Assembly (NCBI GenBank): GCA_023412765.1
Contig: JAEZBX010000064.1
Location: 24,659-88,658, forward strand
Reading direction: 5' to 3'
From: Bacteroidota bacterium
GTDB lineage: Bacteria > Bacteroidota > Bacteroidia > Cytophagales > Cyclobacteriaceae
Length of the DNA: 64,000 bases
Shown in pieces: positions 55,788 through 64,000 of the stretch; positions within the stretch are counted from its first letter, which is position 1, and every line of letters starts with the position of its first letter. A model generated the notes under the pieces. The model made no database searches, was not told where the DNA came from, and saw nothing but the letters and a program-made list of their open reading frames with translations. The translations under genes and the position numbers were made by a program.

Positions 55788-55819
55788 CTCAACACGCCAA
55801 CACTTCAACACCTCAGCAC
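55788..55819. repeat. Octamer repeat, site I (nnCAACAC)
   Basis: CTCAACAC, GCCAACAC, TTCAACAC and CTCAGCAC are four 8-bp units ending one base before the OmpA-PD40 stop codon. On that gene's sense strand the array is followed by GTTGTGCGAAC, matching the core seen after the heptamer arrays. Confidence 0.65.
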
Positions 55820-55820
55820 G

Positions 55821-57818
55821 TTACTTTCTCATTATATCAAACTCAACCCGGCGATTCAATTTTCTTTCGGCCTCCGTTTTTTCCTGAACGATAGGTTTTG
55901 AACTGCCGAATCCGTGGGCTTCAATTCTTGAAGCGGCAATTTTAAATTGATAGATCAGGTAAGCTTTAATGGCGTCGGCGCGCGCCTGCGAGAGTCGAAG
56001 GTTGGAATCTTCATTCCCCTGAGAATCGGTATGACCTGAGATATTTAGTTTAAACTTCGGATGGTCTATTAGGAAATTAGCTAGCTTGTCAAGATCCTCG
56101 TGCATAGTTGGCAGGATGTCCGCCTTTCCATTTTCAAATTCAAGCGACTCAAACGCAATTTTGCTCTCGATAGGATCTGCCTCCCGATTCATCTCCATAT
56201 CTCCATCCATAAAAAATAATTCTTCAATCCTGAAAAAGTCGTCACCCTGAATGATCAATAGGTAATTGCGTTTGTTGATGAGACTGAAATCAAAGGACCC
56301 ATCATCCCGAAGAAATTTCGGAGCGACTTCAACTCCTTTGTCAAGGTCGATGACTGATACAATACCTTTGAATGGTCTTTTTGTTTCTGAATTTATCAGC
56401 GAACCTTTCAGATTGGCAATTGCCTCCGGCTGCGCTTCCATAGGCACAGGAAAGGAATGAAGATCAAGGTTTGCAAGGTCATCCTCTGAAGATCGTGCGT
56501 AATAAAGGTAATTTGATTCTGAATCAATGGTGAAATAATATTCACTACCCAATCCGTTGACAAGTGGTCCAATATTTTTTGGCTCATGCCATGACTTGAC
56601 ACCTTTGTGCACCTTATAAATATCAAAATCTCCAAAGGTGAGAGGTTGTCCGTTTGAACTGAAATAAAGCACATTGAACTTATGATGGAAGAACGGGCTC
56701 ACTTCTGCCCCGCGTGTATTGATGATGGGTCCCATGTTTAAGGCTTTCTTCCAGGCACCTTTCTCATCTTTGGTAGAGAAATAAATATCAGAATAACCAA
56801 ATCCTCCTATTCTGTCAGAAGCAAAGAAGAGGGTATCTCCTGAATGCGATAATGATGGATGGGAATCCCATCCGTTTGAATTAATGTTTCGTCCCAGGTT
56901 GCGCACATTACCCCACGTACTGTCTGCACGCAGATCCGCCACGAATATATCGCAGTTGCCATATGAATCCGGCGAATTACATCGGGCAAAATATAATTGC
57001 CTTCCGTCTCGGCTCAGGCTGGCGGATCCCTCGTTATAAGCAGTATTAATGTTTTTTAACTCTTCGGCGTAGTCCCAAATGGAATCACGTCTATGAGCAA
57101 AAAAAAGATCCTCATTGTAGGTTTTGTTCATTGGGTCTACGTGAGAATTACGTTTTGACGTGAACATTAAAAAGTCATCGTTATTTCCAATGGTAGGTCC
57201 ATAATCCGCCTTGTCAGAATTAATCGCGCCACCCATGTTCAGCAGCACACCCTGCGGCGGCCTCAGCGTATCGATTTCCTTACGAAATGCTACGAGTTCG
57301 TAATATTGTTCCAACGGCACGTACAGATCGACGTCATTTTTCGTAAGCGTATCAAATTCACTTTTAACTTGCTTGCCGTCAATGGTTGATGGCAGATGTT
57401 TCAATACCAACTTGTATAAGAGAACTGCTTCACCCGGTGGACCAAGTTTTTGTGACAGTTTTGCCAGGTTCCACAACAGCTGCGCATCTCGCGAAAAGTT
57501 ATCCGGTCCGAAATTTTTGACATACTCTTTTAACTCGGCGTATTCCTGTTCAAAGTCGCCAGCGGGACCTAAAACACGAATCCGTTCCAGTTTCGCTTTG
57601 TCCTGATAATAGGTAATAGAATTTATATTAGGGAATACAAAAATGTCAGATTGACTGTAGCTTGTCAGGCTATCATTCAATTGTACTGCACCACCCTTTT
57701 TAAAATTCTTTCGTGCTTTTTGACCATGAGAAGGGGTGTGCGAGAGTAGCAAAAACGCTGTAATAAAGATTAAAAAATAGGTTTTCACCGACCCATTATT
57801 TGGTAAAAAATAATGCAA
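55821..57818 (-). CDS. OmpA-family protein with PD40 repeats
   Basis: The 665-residue protein has an N-terminal signal sequence (YFLIFITAFLLLSHTPSHGQ), WD40-like PD40 blades (DGRQLYFARCNS, GDTLFFASDRIGGFGYSDIY, FNVLYFSSNGQPLTFGDFDIY), a carboxypeptidase-regulatory-like segment (ANLKGSLINSETKRPFKGIV) and a C-terminal OmpA domain (LNISGHTDSQGNEDSNLRLS, RADAIKAYLI, EAHGFGSSKPI), which binds peptidoglycan. It probably anchors the outer membrane to the wall. An alternative GTG start lies ten codons in. It is divergent from lon. Confidence 0.88.
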   Translation of the reverse strand: MHYFLPNNGSVKTYFLIFITAFLLLSHTPSHGQKARKNFKKGGAVQLNDSLTSYSQSDIFVFPNINSITYYQDKAKLERIRVLGPAGDFEQEYAELKEYVKNFGPDNFSRDAQLLWNLAKLSQKLGPPGEAVLLYKLVLKHLPSTIDGKQVKSEFDTLTKNDVDLYVPLEQYYELVAFRKEIDTLRPPQGVLLNMGGAINSDKADYGPTIGNNDDFLMFTSKRNSHVDPMNKTYNEDLFFAHRRDSIWDYAEELKNINTAYNEGSASLSRDGRQLYFARCNSPDSYGNCDIFVADLRADSTWGNVRNLGRNINSNGWDSHPSLSHSGDTLFFASDRIGGFGYSDIYFSTKDEKGAWKKALNMGPIINTRGAEVSPFFHHKFNVLYFSSNGQPLTFGDFDIYKVHKGVKSWHEPKNIGPLVNGLGSEYYFTIDSESNYLYYARSSEDDLANLDLHSFPVPMEAQPEAIANLKGSLINSETKRPFKGIVSVIDLDKGVEVAPKFLRDDGSFDFSLINKRNYLLIIQGDDFFRIEELFFMDGDMEMNREADPIESKIAFESLEFENGKADILPTMHEDLDKLANFLIDHPKFKLNISGHTDSQGNEDSNLRLSQARADAIKAYLIYQFKIAASRIEAHGFGSSKPIVQEKTEAERKLNRRVEFDIMRK

Positions 57819-57919
57819 AGTGGATAAAGTTGAGACAATTTTGTTTCTTTTACAACTCTCTTGGCACTACTATTGTCAATTACTCGGCCGGAGCCATTTT
57901 CTAACGTCTAAGTAAGGCT

Positions 57920-57934
57920 GTGCCAGTTTGGCAC
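57920..57934. promoter_or_regulatory. Inverted repeat before lon, possible operator
   Basis: GTGCCA-GTT-TGGCAC is a perfect 6-bp inverted repeat ending 11 bp before the lon start. A third copy of the half-site (TTGGCAC) occurs at 57861-57867. It is not CIRCE or HAIR type. Repressor binding or an mRNA hairpin is possible. Confidence 0.4.
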
Positions 57935-57945
57935 GTAGTGTGACT

Positions 57946-60405
57946 ATGTTTAAAACGAAACCAATTCAACTCATACAGGAAGATTCGGAGGATCTCATTC
58001 AACTAATAAATCCTGAACAGGAATCGGATCTTAAACCTGAGGATTTACCTGGTGAGCTTTCAATACTTCCTATCAAAAATACAGTTCTGTTTCCGGGTGT
58101 GGTTATACCAATTACCGTGGGTCGTCAAAAATCGATCAAGCTGGTAAAGAAGGCATATCAGGGAAACAGGATCATCGGTGTTGTAGCGCAGAAAAATGCT
58201 AATGCTGAAGAGCCCACTCTTGATGATCTGTATAAAACCGGAACCGTAGCGAGGATAATTAAAATGCTCGTACTACCCGATGGCAACACAACCATTATCA
58301 TTCAAGGCAAGAATCGTTTTGCTATCAAGGAATTTGTTCAGGAAGAACCTTATCTAACTGCGCGCATTGAACTTCAGCCTGAGCCCATGATCAATGCTAG
58401 TGGCAAAGAGGCAAAGGCGTTGGTTCAATCGCTGAAGGATGCAGCTACCAAGATCCTCAAACTAAATCCGGAGATACCGCTTGAAGCACAGGTCGCGCTC
58501 GACAATATTTCCAGCATGTCGTTCCTGGTAAATTTCTTGTCATCAAACCTCAACGTCGACGTTGCTGATAAACAGAAGATTTTAGAAACACAGAATATTA
58601 TTGATCGAAGCACCCTGCTTTTGCAGTATATGCTGAAGGACATCCAGATGCTTGAGATCAAACATGAGATACAACGGAAGGTCCATACGGATATTGACCA
58701 ACAACAACGCGACTACTTCTTACGCCAACAAATAAAAGTCTTGCAGGACGAACTGGGTTTCGATGGACCAGACAAAGAAGTTGAAAAACTTCGGAAGCGT
58801 GCCGAAAGCAAAAAGTGGTCGAAAACAGTTGCCGATCATTTCAACAAAGAGCTTGATAAGTTATTACGAATTAATCCAATGGCGGCCGAATATCCGGTGG
58901 CGATGAACTACATCGAGTTCATGCTTGATTTGCCATGGGGTGAATACACAAAGGATGACTTCGATCTTAAGAGGGCTAAGAAAATATTAGATCACGACCA
59001 TTTCGGGTTAACCAAAGTGAAGAACCGTATCCTTGAATACCTGGCGGTCCTGAAACTGAAGAATGACATGAAGGGTCCGATACTTTGCCTTTATGGTCCG
59101 CCGGGCGTTGGGAAAACTTCATTAGGACGTTCAATCGCCAAAGCTCTTCAACGTAAGTACGTGCGCATGTCGTTAGGTGGAGTGCACGATGAAGCGGAAA
59201 TAAGAGGACATCGCAAAACCTATGTGGGTGCAATGCCTGGAAAGATATTGCAAAACATAAAAAAGTCGCAGTCATCAAATCCGGTTTTTATCCTGGACGA
59301 GATCGATAAAATCAAATCAGATTTTCGTGGCGATCCTTCTTCAGCGATGTTAGAGGTTCTTGATCCCGAACAAAACAATTCATTTGGGGACAACTATCTT
59401 GAAGTAGAATATGATTTGTCGAAGGTTCTTTTTATTGCTACGGCAAATTCCCTGGACACCATTCATCCTGCTTTGCGCGACAGAATGGAAATCATAGAAG
59501 TGACGGGTTATACTCTGGAGGAAAAAGTTGAAATCGCTGCGAAGCACCTGGTTCCTAAGCAATTGGCTGAACACGGATTGAAGGCATCGCAAGTAAAAAT
59601 TACCAAACAAGCGATCGCGAAGATGATAAATGGTTATACCCGCGAATCGGGCGTGCGCGGCCTTGAGCGCAAGATTGGAACATTGGTGAGGAGCATTGCG
59701 AAGTCGGTCGCCATGGAAGAAACCTTTGAGAAAGTGGTAACCGAGGAAACCGTCCGCAAGGTGTTGGGTGCAGAGCTGTTCGATGATGAACTGTACCAGG
59801 GCAATGAAATAGCAGGCGTTGTAACAGGTCTGGCATGGACGCAGGTTGGCGGAGAAATTCTTTTTGTAGAATCTAGTCTCAGCCGGGGAAAAGGTACGCT
59901 TACCATATCAGGCCAGCTAGGTGATGTTATGAAAGAATCTGCAGTTGCAGCATTATCATATTTGAAATCAAACGCAGAGAGGTTGGATATCGACTATAGG
60001 GTATTCCAGCAATATGATTTGCACATCCACGTTCCGGCAGGCGCAGTTCCGAAAGATGGTCCATCAGCGGGGATTACGATGTTGACATCTCTGGCTTCTA
60101 TTTATACCCAACGCAAGGTAAAGGCAAACCTGGCTATGACTGGCGAAATAACTCTTCGCGGAAAAGTGCTACCTGTAGGTGGGATCAAGGAAAAGATCCT
60201 GGCTGCAAAAAGAAGTGGGATTAAGGAAATCGTGCTAAGCGCAAAAAACAAGCGGGATATAGATGAAATTGAAAAACACTATGTCAAAGGTCTGACTTTT
60301 CACTATGTGGACACTATCGATGAGGTCCTGAAAGTGGCACTATTGAAAGATAAGGTAAAACAACAGATGAAGTTTGCCTTTTCGGATATCAAAGTCACCG
60401 TGTGA
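57946..60405 (+). CDS. lon: ATP-dependent protease Lon
   Basis: The 819-residue protease starts at ATG 57946 (TTG 57928 is an alternative; the palindrome at 57920-57934 would then be in the coding sequence). It has the substrate-binding N-domain (LPIKNTVLFPGVVIPITVGR), the AAA+ Walker A GPPGVGKTS near residue 384 and Walker B with FILDEIDKI. The peptidase domain has the catalytic Ser in PKDGPSAG and Lys in RGKVLPVGGIKEK. Lon degrades damaged and specific regulatory proteins. It is 147 bp upstream of hslU. Confidence 0.97.
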   Translation: MFKTKPIQLIQEDSEDLIQLINPEQESDLKPEDLPGELSILPIKNTVLFPGVVIPITVGRQKSIKLVKKAYQGNRIIGVVAQKNANAEEPTLDDLYKTGTVARIIKMLVLPDGNTTIIIQGKNRFAIKEFVQEEPYLTARIELQPEPMINASGKEAKALVQSLKDAATKILKLNPEIPLEAQVALDNISSMSFLVNFLSSNLNVDVADKQKILETQNIIDRSTLLLQYMLKDIQMLEIKHEIQRKVHTDIDQQQRDYFLRQQIKVLQDELGFDGPDKEVEKLRKRAESKKWSKTVADHFNKELDKLLRINPMAAEYPVAMNYIEFMLDLPWGEYTKDDFDLKRAKKILDHDHFGLTKVKNRILEYLAVLKLKNDMKGPILCLYGPPGVGKTSLGRSIAKALQRKYVRMSLGGVHDEAEIRGHRKTYVGAMPGKILQNIKKSQSSNPVFILDEIDKIKSDFRGDPSSAMLEVLDPEQNNSFGDNYLEVEYDLSKVLFIATANSLDTIHPALRDRMEIIEVTGYTLEEKVEIAAKHLVPKQLAEHGLKASQVKITKQAIAKMINGYTRESGVRGLERKIGTLVRSIAKSVAMEETFEKVVTEETVRKVLGAELFDDELYQGNEIAGVVTGLAWTQVGGEILFVESSLSRGKGTLTISGQLGDVMKESAVAALSYLKSNAERLDIDYRVFQQYDLHIHVPAGAVPKDGPSAGITMLTSLASIYTQRKVKANLAMTGEITLRGKVLPVGGIKEKILAAKRSGIKEIVLSAKNKRDIDEIEKHYVKGLTFHYVDTIDEVLKVALLKDKVKQQMKFAFSDIKVTV

Positions 60406-60552
60406 GTTCGAATCACAGGCTAAATTCGGTGAACCTTAAAACAGAACTTGTTCAGGGGCGTTTGAATTGATAACCAGGTGTGTAACCGGCCTAAAAGAAT
60501 AGCAGCTTAGTTCGCTGCGAAAAAAGTACTAGTATAGCTGAAGAAAAGAAAC

Positions 60553-61962
60553 ATGATTGATCCCAAATATTTGACTCCCAAGCAAATCGTTGAAGAACTT
60601 GATAAGTACATCATCGGACAATACGAAGCAAAGCGTAATGTAGCCATCGCGTTGCGTAATCGCTGGCGCAGAATGCATGTGAGGTCGGATATTCAGAATG
60701 AAATAGTGCCCAACAACATCCTTATGATCGGCGCTACGGGAGTAGGGAAAACCGAAATCGCGCGTCGGCTGGCAAAAATTGCAGATGCTCCTTTTGTAAA
60801 AGTGGAAGCTTCCAAATTTACTGAGGTCGGATATGTCGGACGCGATGTCGAAAGCATGGTCCGGGATCTTGTAGAACAATCAGTGACTTTGGTGAAGGCG
60901 GCGAAGAAAGAAGCAGTGAAGGAAAAAGCGGTGCAAGCAGTTGAAGACATTATTCTGGATGCATTGATCCCTCCGTTGCGTCAGCAGCCTGTAAGGAGTA
61001 CCGGCTTTTCTTCGTCGGGTGATTCGGGTAGCCAAACCATCCCAGAAGGCGACGTTGAACTAAACGAAAGAACGCGAAATCATTTTCGTGAAAAGATCAG
61101 AAACGGCGAGATGGAGGAGCGGAAGATCGAAATCAACATTAAAGGCAGCACTGGCGCAAATGTAGGGATGGTTGGTGCTGGCATGATGGACGAAGTTTCC
61201 ATGATGAACTTACAGGAGATGATCAACGGTATGCTGCCAAAGAAGAGCAAAAAGAGAAAAGTGACTGTTGCGGAAGCAAGAAAGATCCTGATGGAGGAGG
61301 AAGCTGCCAAGCTGATTGACATGGACGAAGTAAAAGACGAAGCCATCCGCAGAGCAGAGGAAGCAGGGATCATTTTCATAGACGAAATTGATAAGATTGC
61401 GAGTGGTGGTAAAAAAGGTGGTGGAGGAGGTCCGGATGTAAGCCGCGAAGGCGTTCAGAGAGATTTGCTTCCCATCGTTGAGGGAAGTTCTGTTAACACA
61501 AAGTATGGTGTCATCAAAACTGACCATGTTTTGTTCGTTGCGGCTGGCGCATTCCATATTGCAAAGCCGTCAGACCTTATACCTGAGCTTCAAGGTAGAT
61601 TTCCAATCAGAGTAGAATTGGATAATCTAACCAAAGAAGATTTCATTCGAATCTTAAAAGAGCCGAAGAACGCGTTGACGAAACAGTACCTTGCGCTCTT
61701 CGAAGCCGAAGGTGTTGAAGTCGTATTTCTGGATGAAGCGATCGAAGAGATTGCGAGCATGGCTTTTGCAATCAATGCTGAAATTGAAAACATCGGCGCT
61801 CGCCGACTGCATACTGTGATGAGCAAATTGTTGAACGAGTTTCTTTTTGATGTGCCTGACAAGATTGCTCAGAATACCAAAATTGAAATCAACGCTGAAA
61901 TGGTCAAGACAAAGTTGACTGGGCTTATCAAGAACAGGGACCTCAGCGAATATATTCTGTAA
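60553..61962 (+). CDS. hslU: HslU, ATPase of the HslUV protease
   Basis: The 469-residue AAA+ unfoldase has YIIGQYEAKRNVAIALRNR at its start, Walker A GATGVGKT at residues 60-67 and Walker B IIFIDEIDKIA near 270. The intermediate I-domain is present (about 110-240, with a glycine/serine-rich linker). Length is normal. The peptidase partner gene hslV is not next to it, so it must lie elsewhere. The stop codon directly abuts that of the convergent sixA-like gene (0 bp between). Confidence 0.96.
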   Translation: MIDPKYLTPKQIVEELDKYIIGQYEAKRNVAIALRNRWRRMHVRSDIQNEIVPNNILMIGATGVGKTEIARRLAKIADAPFVKVEASKFTEVGYVGRDVESMVRDLVEQSVTLVKAAKKEAVKEKAVQAVEDIILDALIPPLRQQPVRSTGFSSSGDSGSQTIPEGDVELNERTRNHFREKIRNGEMEERKIEINIKGSTGANVGMVGAGMMDEVSMMNLQEMINGMLPKKSKKRKVTVAEARKILMEEEAAKLIDMDEVKDEAIRRAEEAGIIFIDEIDKIASGGKKGGGGGPDVSREGVQRDLLPIVEGSSVNTKYGVIKTDHVLFVAAGAFHIAKPSDLIPELQGRFPIRVELDNLTKEDFIRILKEPKNALTKQYLALFEAEGVEVVFLDEAIEEIASMAFAINAEIENIGARRLHTVMSKLLNEFLFDVPDKIAQNTKIEINAEMVKTKLTGLIKNRDLSEYIL

Positions 61963-62463
61963 TCACACCCGCGACTTTGGGTAGTCAAAAAAGAGCAGTT
62001 TAGCCGTTTTCCAGGTGACTTCTTTCCATGAATCAACCGGGAGGCTAAACGCAACCACACCGCATGTAGGGATATTATCGATATTGATTTCTTCGATGGA
62101 AATCGAATTAACAAAATCGGTCAGGCCGGGATTGTGGCCAAATATCATCGCGATTTCTTGATTATCGTTGATGCCTTGGACAACTGATAAAATGGTATCC
62201 TCATTCGCGTGATAGAGTTTTGAATTGGTCTGAATCCTATGCTTTTCGAAGTTTATGACTTCTGAAATCCTCTTAGCTGTTGATAAGGCGCGCTTCGCAG
62301 GACTGCTTATCACGACATCCGGATGAATTTCTTTTTCTTTTAAGCGCTTTCCCATTTTTGGTGCATCCCGTTTCCCCCGGTCATTAAGGCCTCGTTCAAA
62401 ATCACTTGCCGAGGGGTCAGACCAACTTGATTTGGCGTGTCTTATGATGTAAAGCGTTTTCAT
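61963..62463 (-). CDS. SixA-type phosphohistidine phosphatase
   Basis: The 166-residue protein has the histidine phosphatase RHAKS motif (R8, H9) and FGHNPGLTDF with the second His near residue 110, plus SPAKRALSTA. SixA removes phosphate from phosphohistidine of histidine-containing phosphotransfer proteins; the natural partner here is unknown. It is convergent with hslU, the two stop codons touching, and divergent from the lpxL-like gene. Confidence 0.88.
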   Translation of the reverse strand: MKTLYIIRHAKSSWSDPSASDFERGLNDRGKRDAPKMGKRLKEKEIHPDVVISSPAKRALSTAKRISEVINFEKHRIQTNSKLYHANEDTILSVVQGINDNQEIAMIFGHNPGLTDFVNSISIEEINIDNIPTCGVVAFSLPVDSWKEVTWKTAKLLFFDYPKSRV

Positions 62464-62557
62464 TATTGGAATAGGGACGTAAACCTAAGTTGAAATCTGT
62501 GAATGATCATCGAATAAATGTAAGTTCAAAATCCGAATATCTTATCTTAGCAAATTC

Positions 62558-63466
62558 ATGTCAAAACGAAAAAAAATACGAAGGAAGGTAAGTTACGGTA
62601 TAGTTTATCGGTGTGTTCAATTCCTTATTTTTATTTCCAACGTTATCCCACGTGTACCCTGGTTAAAGTTATGCGGCTTTCTTGGTGGAATAAGTTTCTG
62701 GTTCTCCTCCAAAACACGAAGGCTCATGCGCAAACATCTTAGCATTGCTTTCCCGGCCTTGAGCGCGCGTCAAATCAAACGTCTTTCACAAAATGTTTTT
62801 CGGATGCTGGGAATGAACTCCGGAGAGATGCTGCGCGCAACCAGGGTGAGGACACTCGCCGATCTGGAGAAATTCCTTGTTACACATGGTCTCGAAAATT
62901 ATGAAAAAGCAATAGCGAAGGGAAAAGGTGTAATATTTTTAACGTGTCACCTGGGCGCATTCGATTTGCAGGTCAGCAACATGGCGCTGAGAGGATTGAA
63001 CCCCAACATCATTGGAACGCCATTGAAAGATCAGCGACTAAATGAACTGTTGTGGGATTATCGGAATATGCACGGTGCCATTGCTATTGAACGAGGGAAG
63101 GAGACATTTAAGTTAATCAAGGTATTGAAGTCTGGTGGTTCGGTCGCTTTACTTATCGATCAGGATACAAAGGTGAAAAGCACGTTCGTGAATTTTTTCG
63201 GGAAGCCTGCTTCAACACCAATTGGAGCTACTGTTCTTGCCATGAAAACGGGAGCAGCAATTGTTCCCACGTACATATACCTTGGTAAGGACTGGAAACA
63301 ACATATGCATATTCTTCCCGAGATACCCATGACTATAACCGGAGACGAAGAATCAGACATCACTCACAATACCCAGGTGCTAACGAATTTTATTGAAGGT
63401 GTAGTGAGGGAACATCCCGAGCAGTGGGTATGGATGCACCGCCGGTGGAGGACACAGCCGTCGTAG
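62558..63466 (+). CDS. LpxL/HtrB-type lysophospholipid acyltransferase
   Basis: The 302-residue membrane-associated enzyme shows the acyltransferase HX4D motif (H131, D136 in HLGAFD), the PLSxxxx-like IGTPLKDQRLNEL, and LLIDQDTK followed by FFGKPASTPIG, typical of the lipid A late acyltransferase family. It probably adds an acyl chain to lipid A or a related lipid. The N-terminus is basic, then hydrophobic (YRCVQFLIFISNVIPRVPWL). A heptamer array (site H) begins at the first base after its stop. Confidence 0.88.
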   Translation: MSKRKKIRRKVSYGIVYRCVQFLIFISNVIPRVPWLKLCGFLGGISFWFSSKTRRLMRKHLSIAFPALSARQIKRLSQNVFRMLGMNSGEMLRATRVRTLADLEKFLVTHGLENYEKAIAKGKGVIFLTCHLGAFDLQVSNMALRGLNPNIIGTPLKDQRLNELLWDYRNMHGAIAIERGKETFKLIKVLKSGGSVALLIDQDTKVKSTFVNFFGKPASTPIGATVLAMKTGAAIVPTYIYLGKDWKQHMHILPEIPMTITGDEESDITHNTQVLTNFIEGVVREHPEQWVWMHRRWRTQPS

Positions 63467-63577
63467 GGTTACTACTTACTACTTACCACTTACTTATATC
63501 TAGAAAGCAGTGAGTAGTAAGTAGTAAGTAGTAAGTAGTAAGTGGTAAGTGGTAAGTGGTAAGTGGTGGTAAGTGGG
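63467..63577. repeat. Two-armed heptamer repeat, site H (ACTTACT / AGTAAGT)
   Basis: GGTTACT, ACTTACT, ACTTACC and ACTTACT (63467-63494), a 14-bp loop, then one AGTGAGT, four AGTAAGT and four GGTAAGT units with a 3-bp insertion (63509-63577). The same unit as site B is used, but in the opposite arm order. It lies between convergent lpxL-like and DUF486 genes. Confidence 0.93.
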
Positions 63578-63584
63578 AGTCAGG

Positions 63585-63953
63585 CTATTTCTTAAAGATA
63601 AAGTACACAGCAAGGATCAAAAAAATGAATCCGATCAGGTGGTTTAAACGGAAGGATTCGTTCTTAAAAAAGATCACAGTGAAAATGACGAATACCGCAA
63701 GCGTTATGACTTCCTGAAGTACCTTTAACTCAACCAGCGAAAAGGGTCCGCCATAATTTTTAAACCCGATTCGATTAGCCGGTACTTGTATGAGATATTC
63801 AAAAAAAGCAATACCCCAGCTAATTAGAATTATGGAAAGAAGGGTCAGATTCTGACCCCATTTGTATTCTTTAAATTTTAAATGTCCATACCATGCCATG
63901 GTCATAAAGGCATTGGACAATATCAGGAGAAGTATTGTATATAGCGCACGCAT
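63585..63953 (-). CDS. DMT-family membrane protein (DUF486)
   Basis: The 122-residue protein has four hydrophobic helices (LYTILLLILSNAFMTMAWYG, LLSIILISWGIAFFEYLI, VITLAVFVIFTVIFF, LIGFIFLILAVYFIF) and the NRIGFKNYGGPFSLVELKVLQE segment typical of DUF486. Transport is likely but the substrate is unknown. Its start at 63953 leaves 47 bp of the window without visible features. Confidence 0.9.
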   Translation of the reverse strand: MRALYTILLLILSNAFMTMAWYGHLKFKEYKWGQNLTLLSIILISWGIAFFEYLIQVPANRIGFKNYGGPFSLVELKVLQEVITLAVFVIFTVIFFKNESFRLNHLIGFIFLILAVYFIFKK

Positions 63954-64000
63954 ACTAGCGATGATAAAATCGGATTGTTTCTTGCCTCAGCCTTTAGTCA

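Noticed and set aside
57862..57876. Sigma-54 promoter (TGGCAC-N5-TTGT) upstream of lon
   Set aside because: The -12 element has GT in place of the required GC, and no activator gene or enhancer site is near.
13641..63577. CRISPR arrays
   Set aside because: Units are 7-8 bp with no regular spacers of 26-40 bp and no cas genes.

Overview
The window is chromosomal DNA of a Bacteroidota bacterium, most likely of the Cytophagales. The signs are a SusC/SusD pair, the gliding-type ABC transporter gldA-gldF-gldG, a DUF3857 protein, two DUF4097 proteins, many secreted FG-GAP/VCBS proteins and very few Shine-Dalgarno sequences. There is no phage, insertion sequence, tRNA, rRNA or CRISPR array. The species cannot be named from the sequence alone.

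Layout. 1-4252: end of guaA, a secreted TPR plus type-1 binding-protein-fold protein, and hemL. 4448-9354: a membrane sensor with GAF-GAF-PAS domains and no output domain, an outer-membrane barrel candidate, apt and a stand-alone Lon N-domain protein. 9559-12135: two paralogous small secreted proteins, each with its own strong terminator, and an SMP-30 propeller. 12137-14435: LbH transferase, VOC protein, DUF456 and SDR. 14513-32351: a carbohydrate-like accessory locus with a vanadium-haloperoxidase/PAP2 enzyme translationally coupled to a 1096-residue FG-GAP/UnbV protein, two paralogous hybrid PQQ/FG-GAP propellers, a TIM-barrel lipoprotein, a GH67-like enzyme, a barrel protein and SusC/SusD. 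32717-43000: kup and NDH-2 operon, coiled-coil lipoprotein, CNNM/HlyC and CorA ion transporters, a polyprenyl synthase, a hypothetical protein and a TlpA-like thioredoxin. 43099-48617: gldA-gldF-gldG-DUF4340-dnaN. 48831-55709: phosphodiesterase, DUF3857 protein, a small membrane protein, and an operon of ECF sigma factor, membrane HEAT protein and two DUF4097 proteins. 55821-63953: OmpA-PD40 protein, lon, hslU, sixA-like, lpxL-like and DUF486.

The most unusual structure is not a gene. Ten intergenic sites carry short tandem arrays, almost always with a 7-bp unit (one site has 8 bp). The unit differs from site to site. The arrays sit at gene 3' ends, often as two opposed arms bracketing a unique spacer. 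By my count they occupy 6 of 10 convergent junctions and 0 of 9 divergent junctions. In several places they form the stop codon or last codons of a gene. Most arms are followed by a GTGC-containing core, and two spacers share an identical 11-mer. They resemble in kind the heptanucleotide STRR repeats of cyanobacteria and may be a mobile or self-propagating repeat family.
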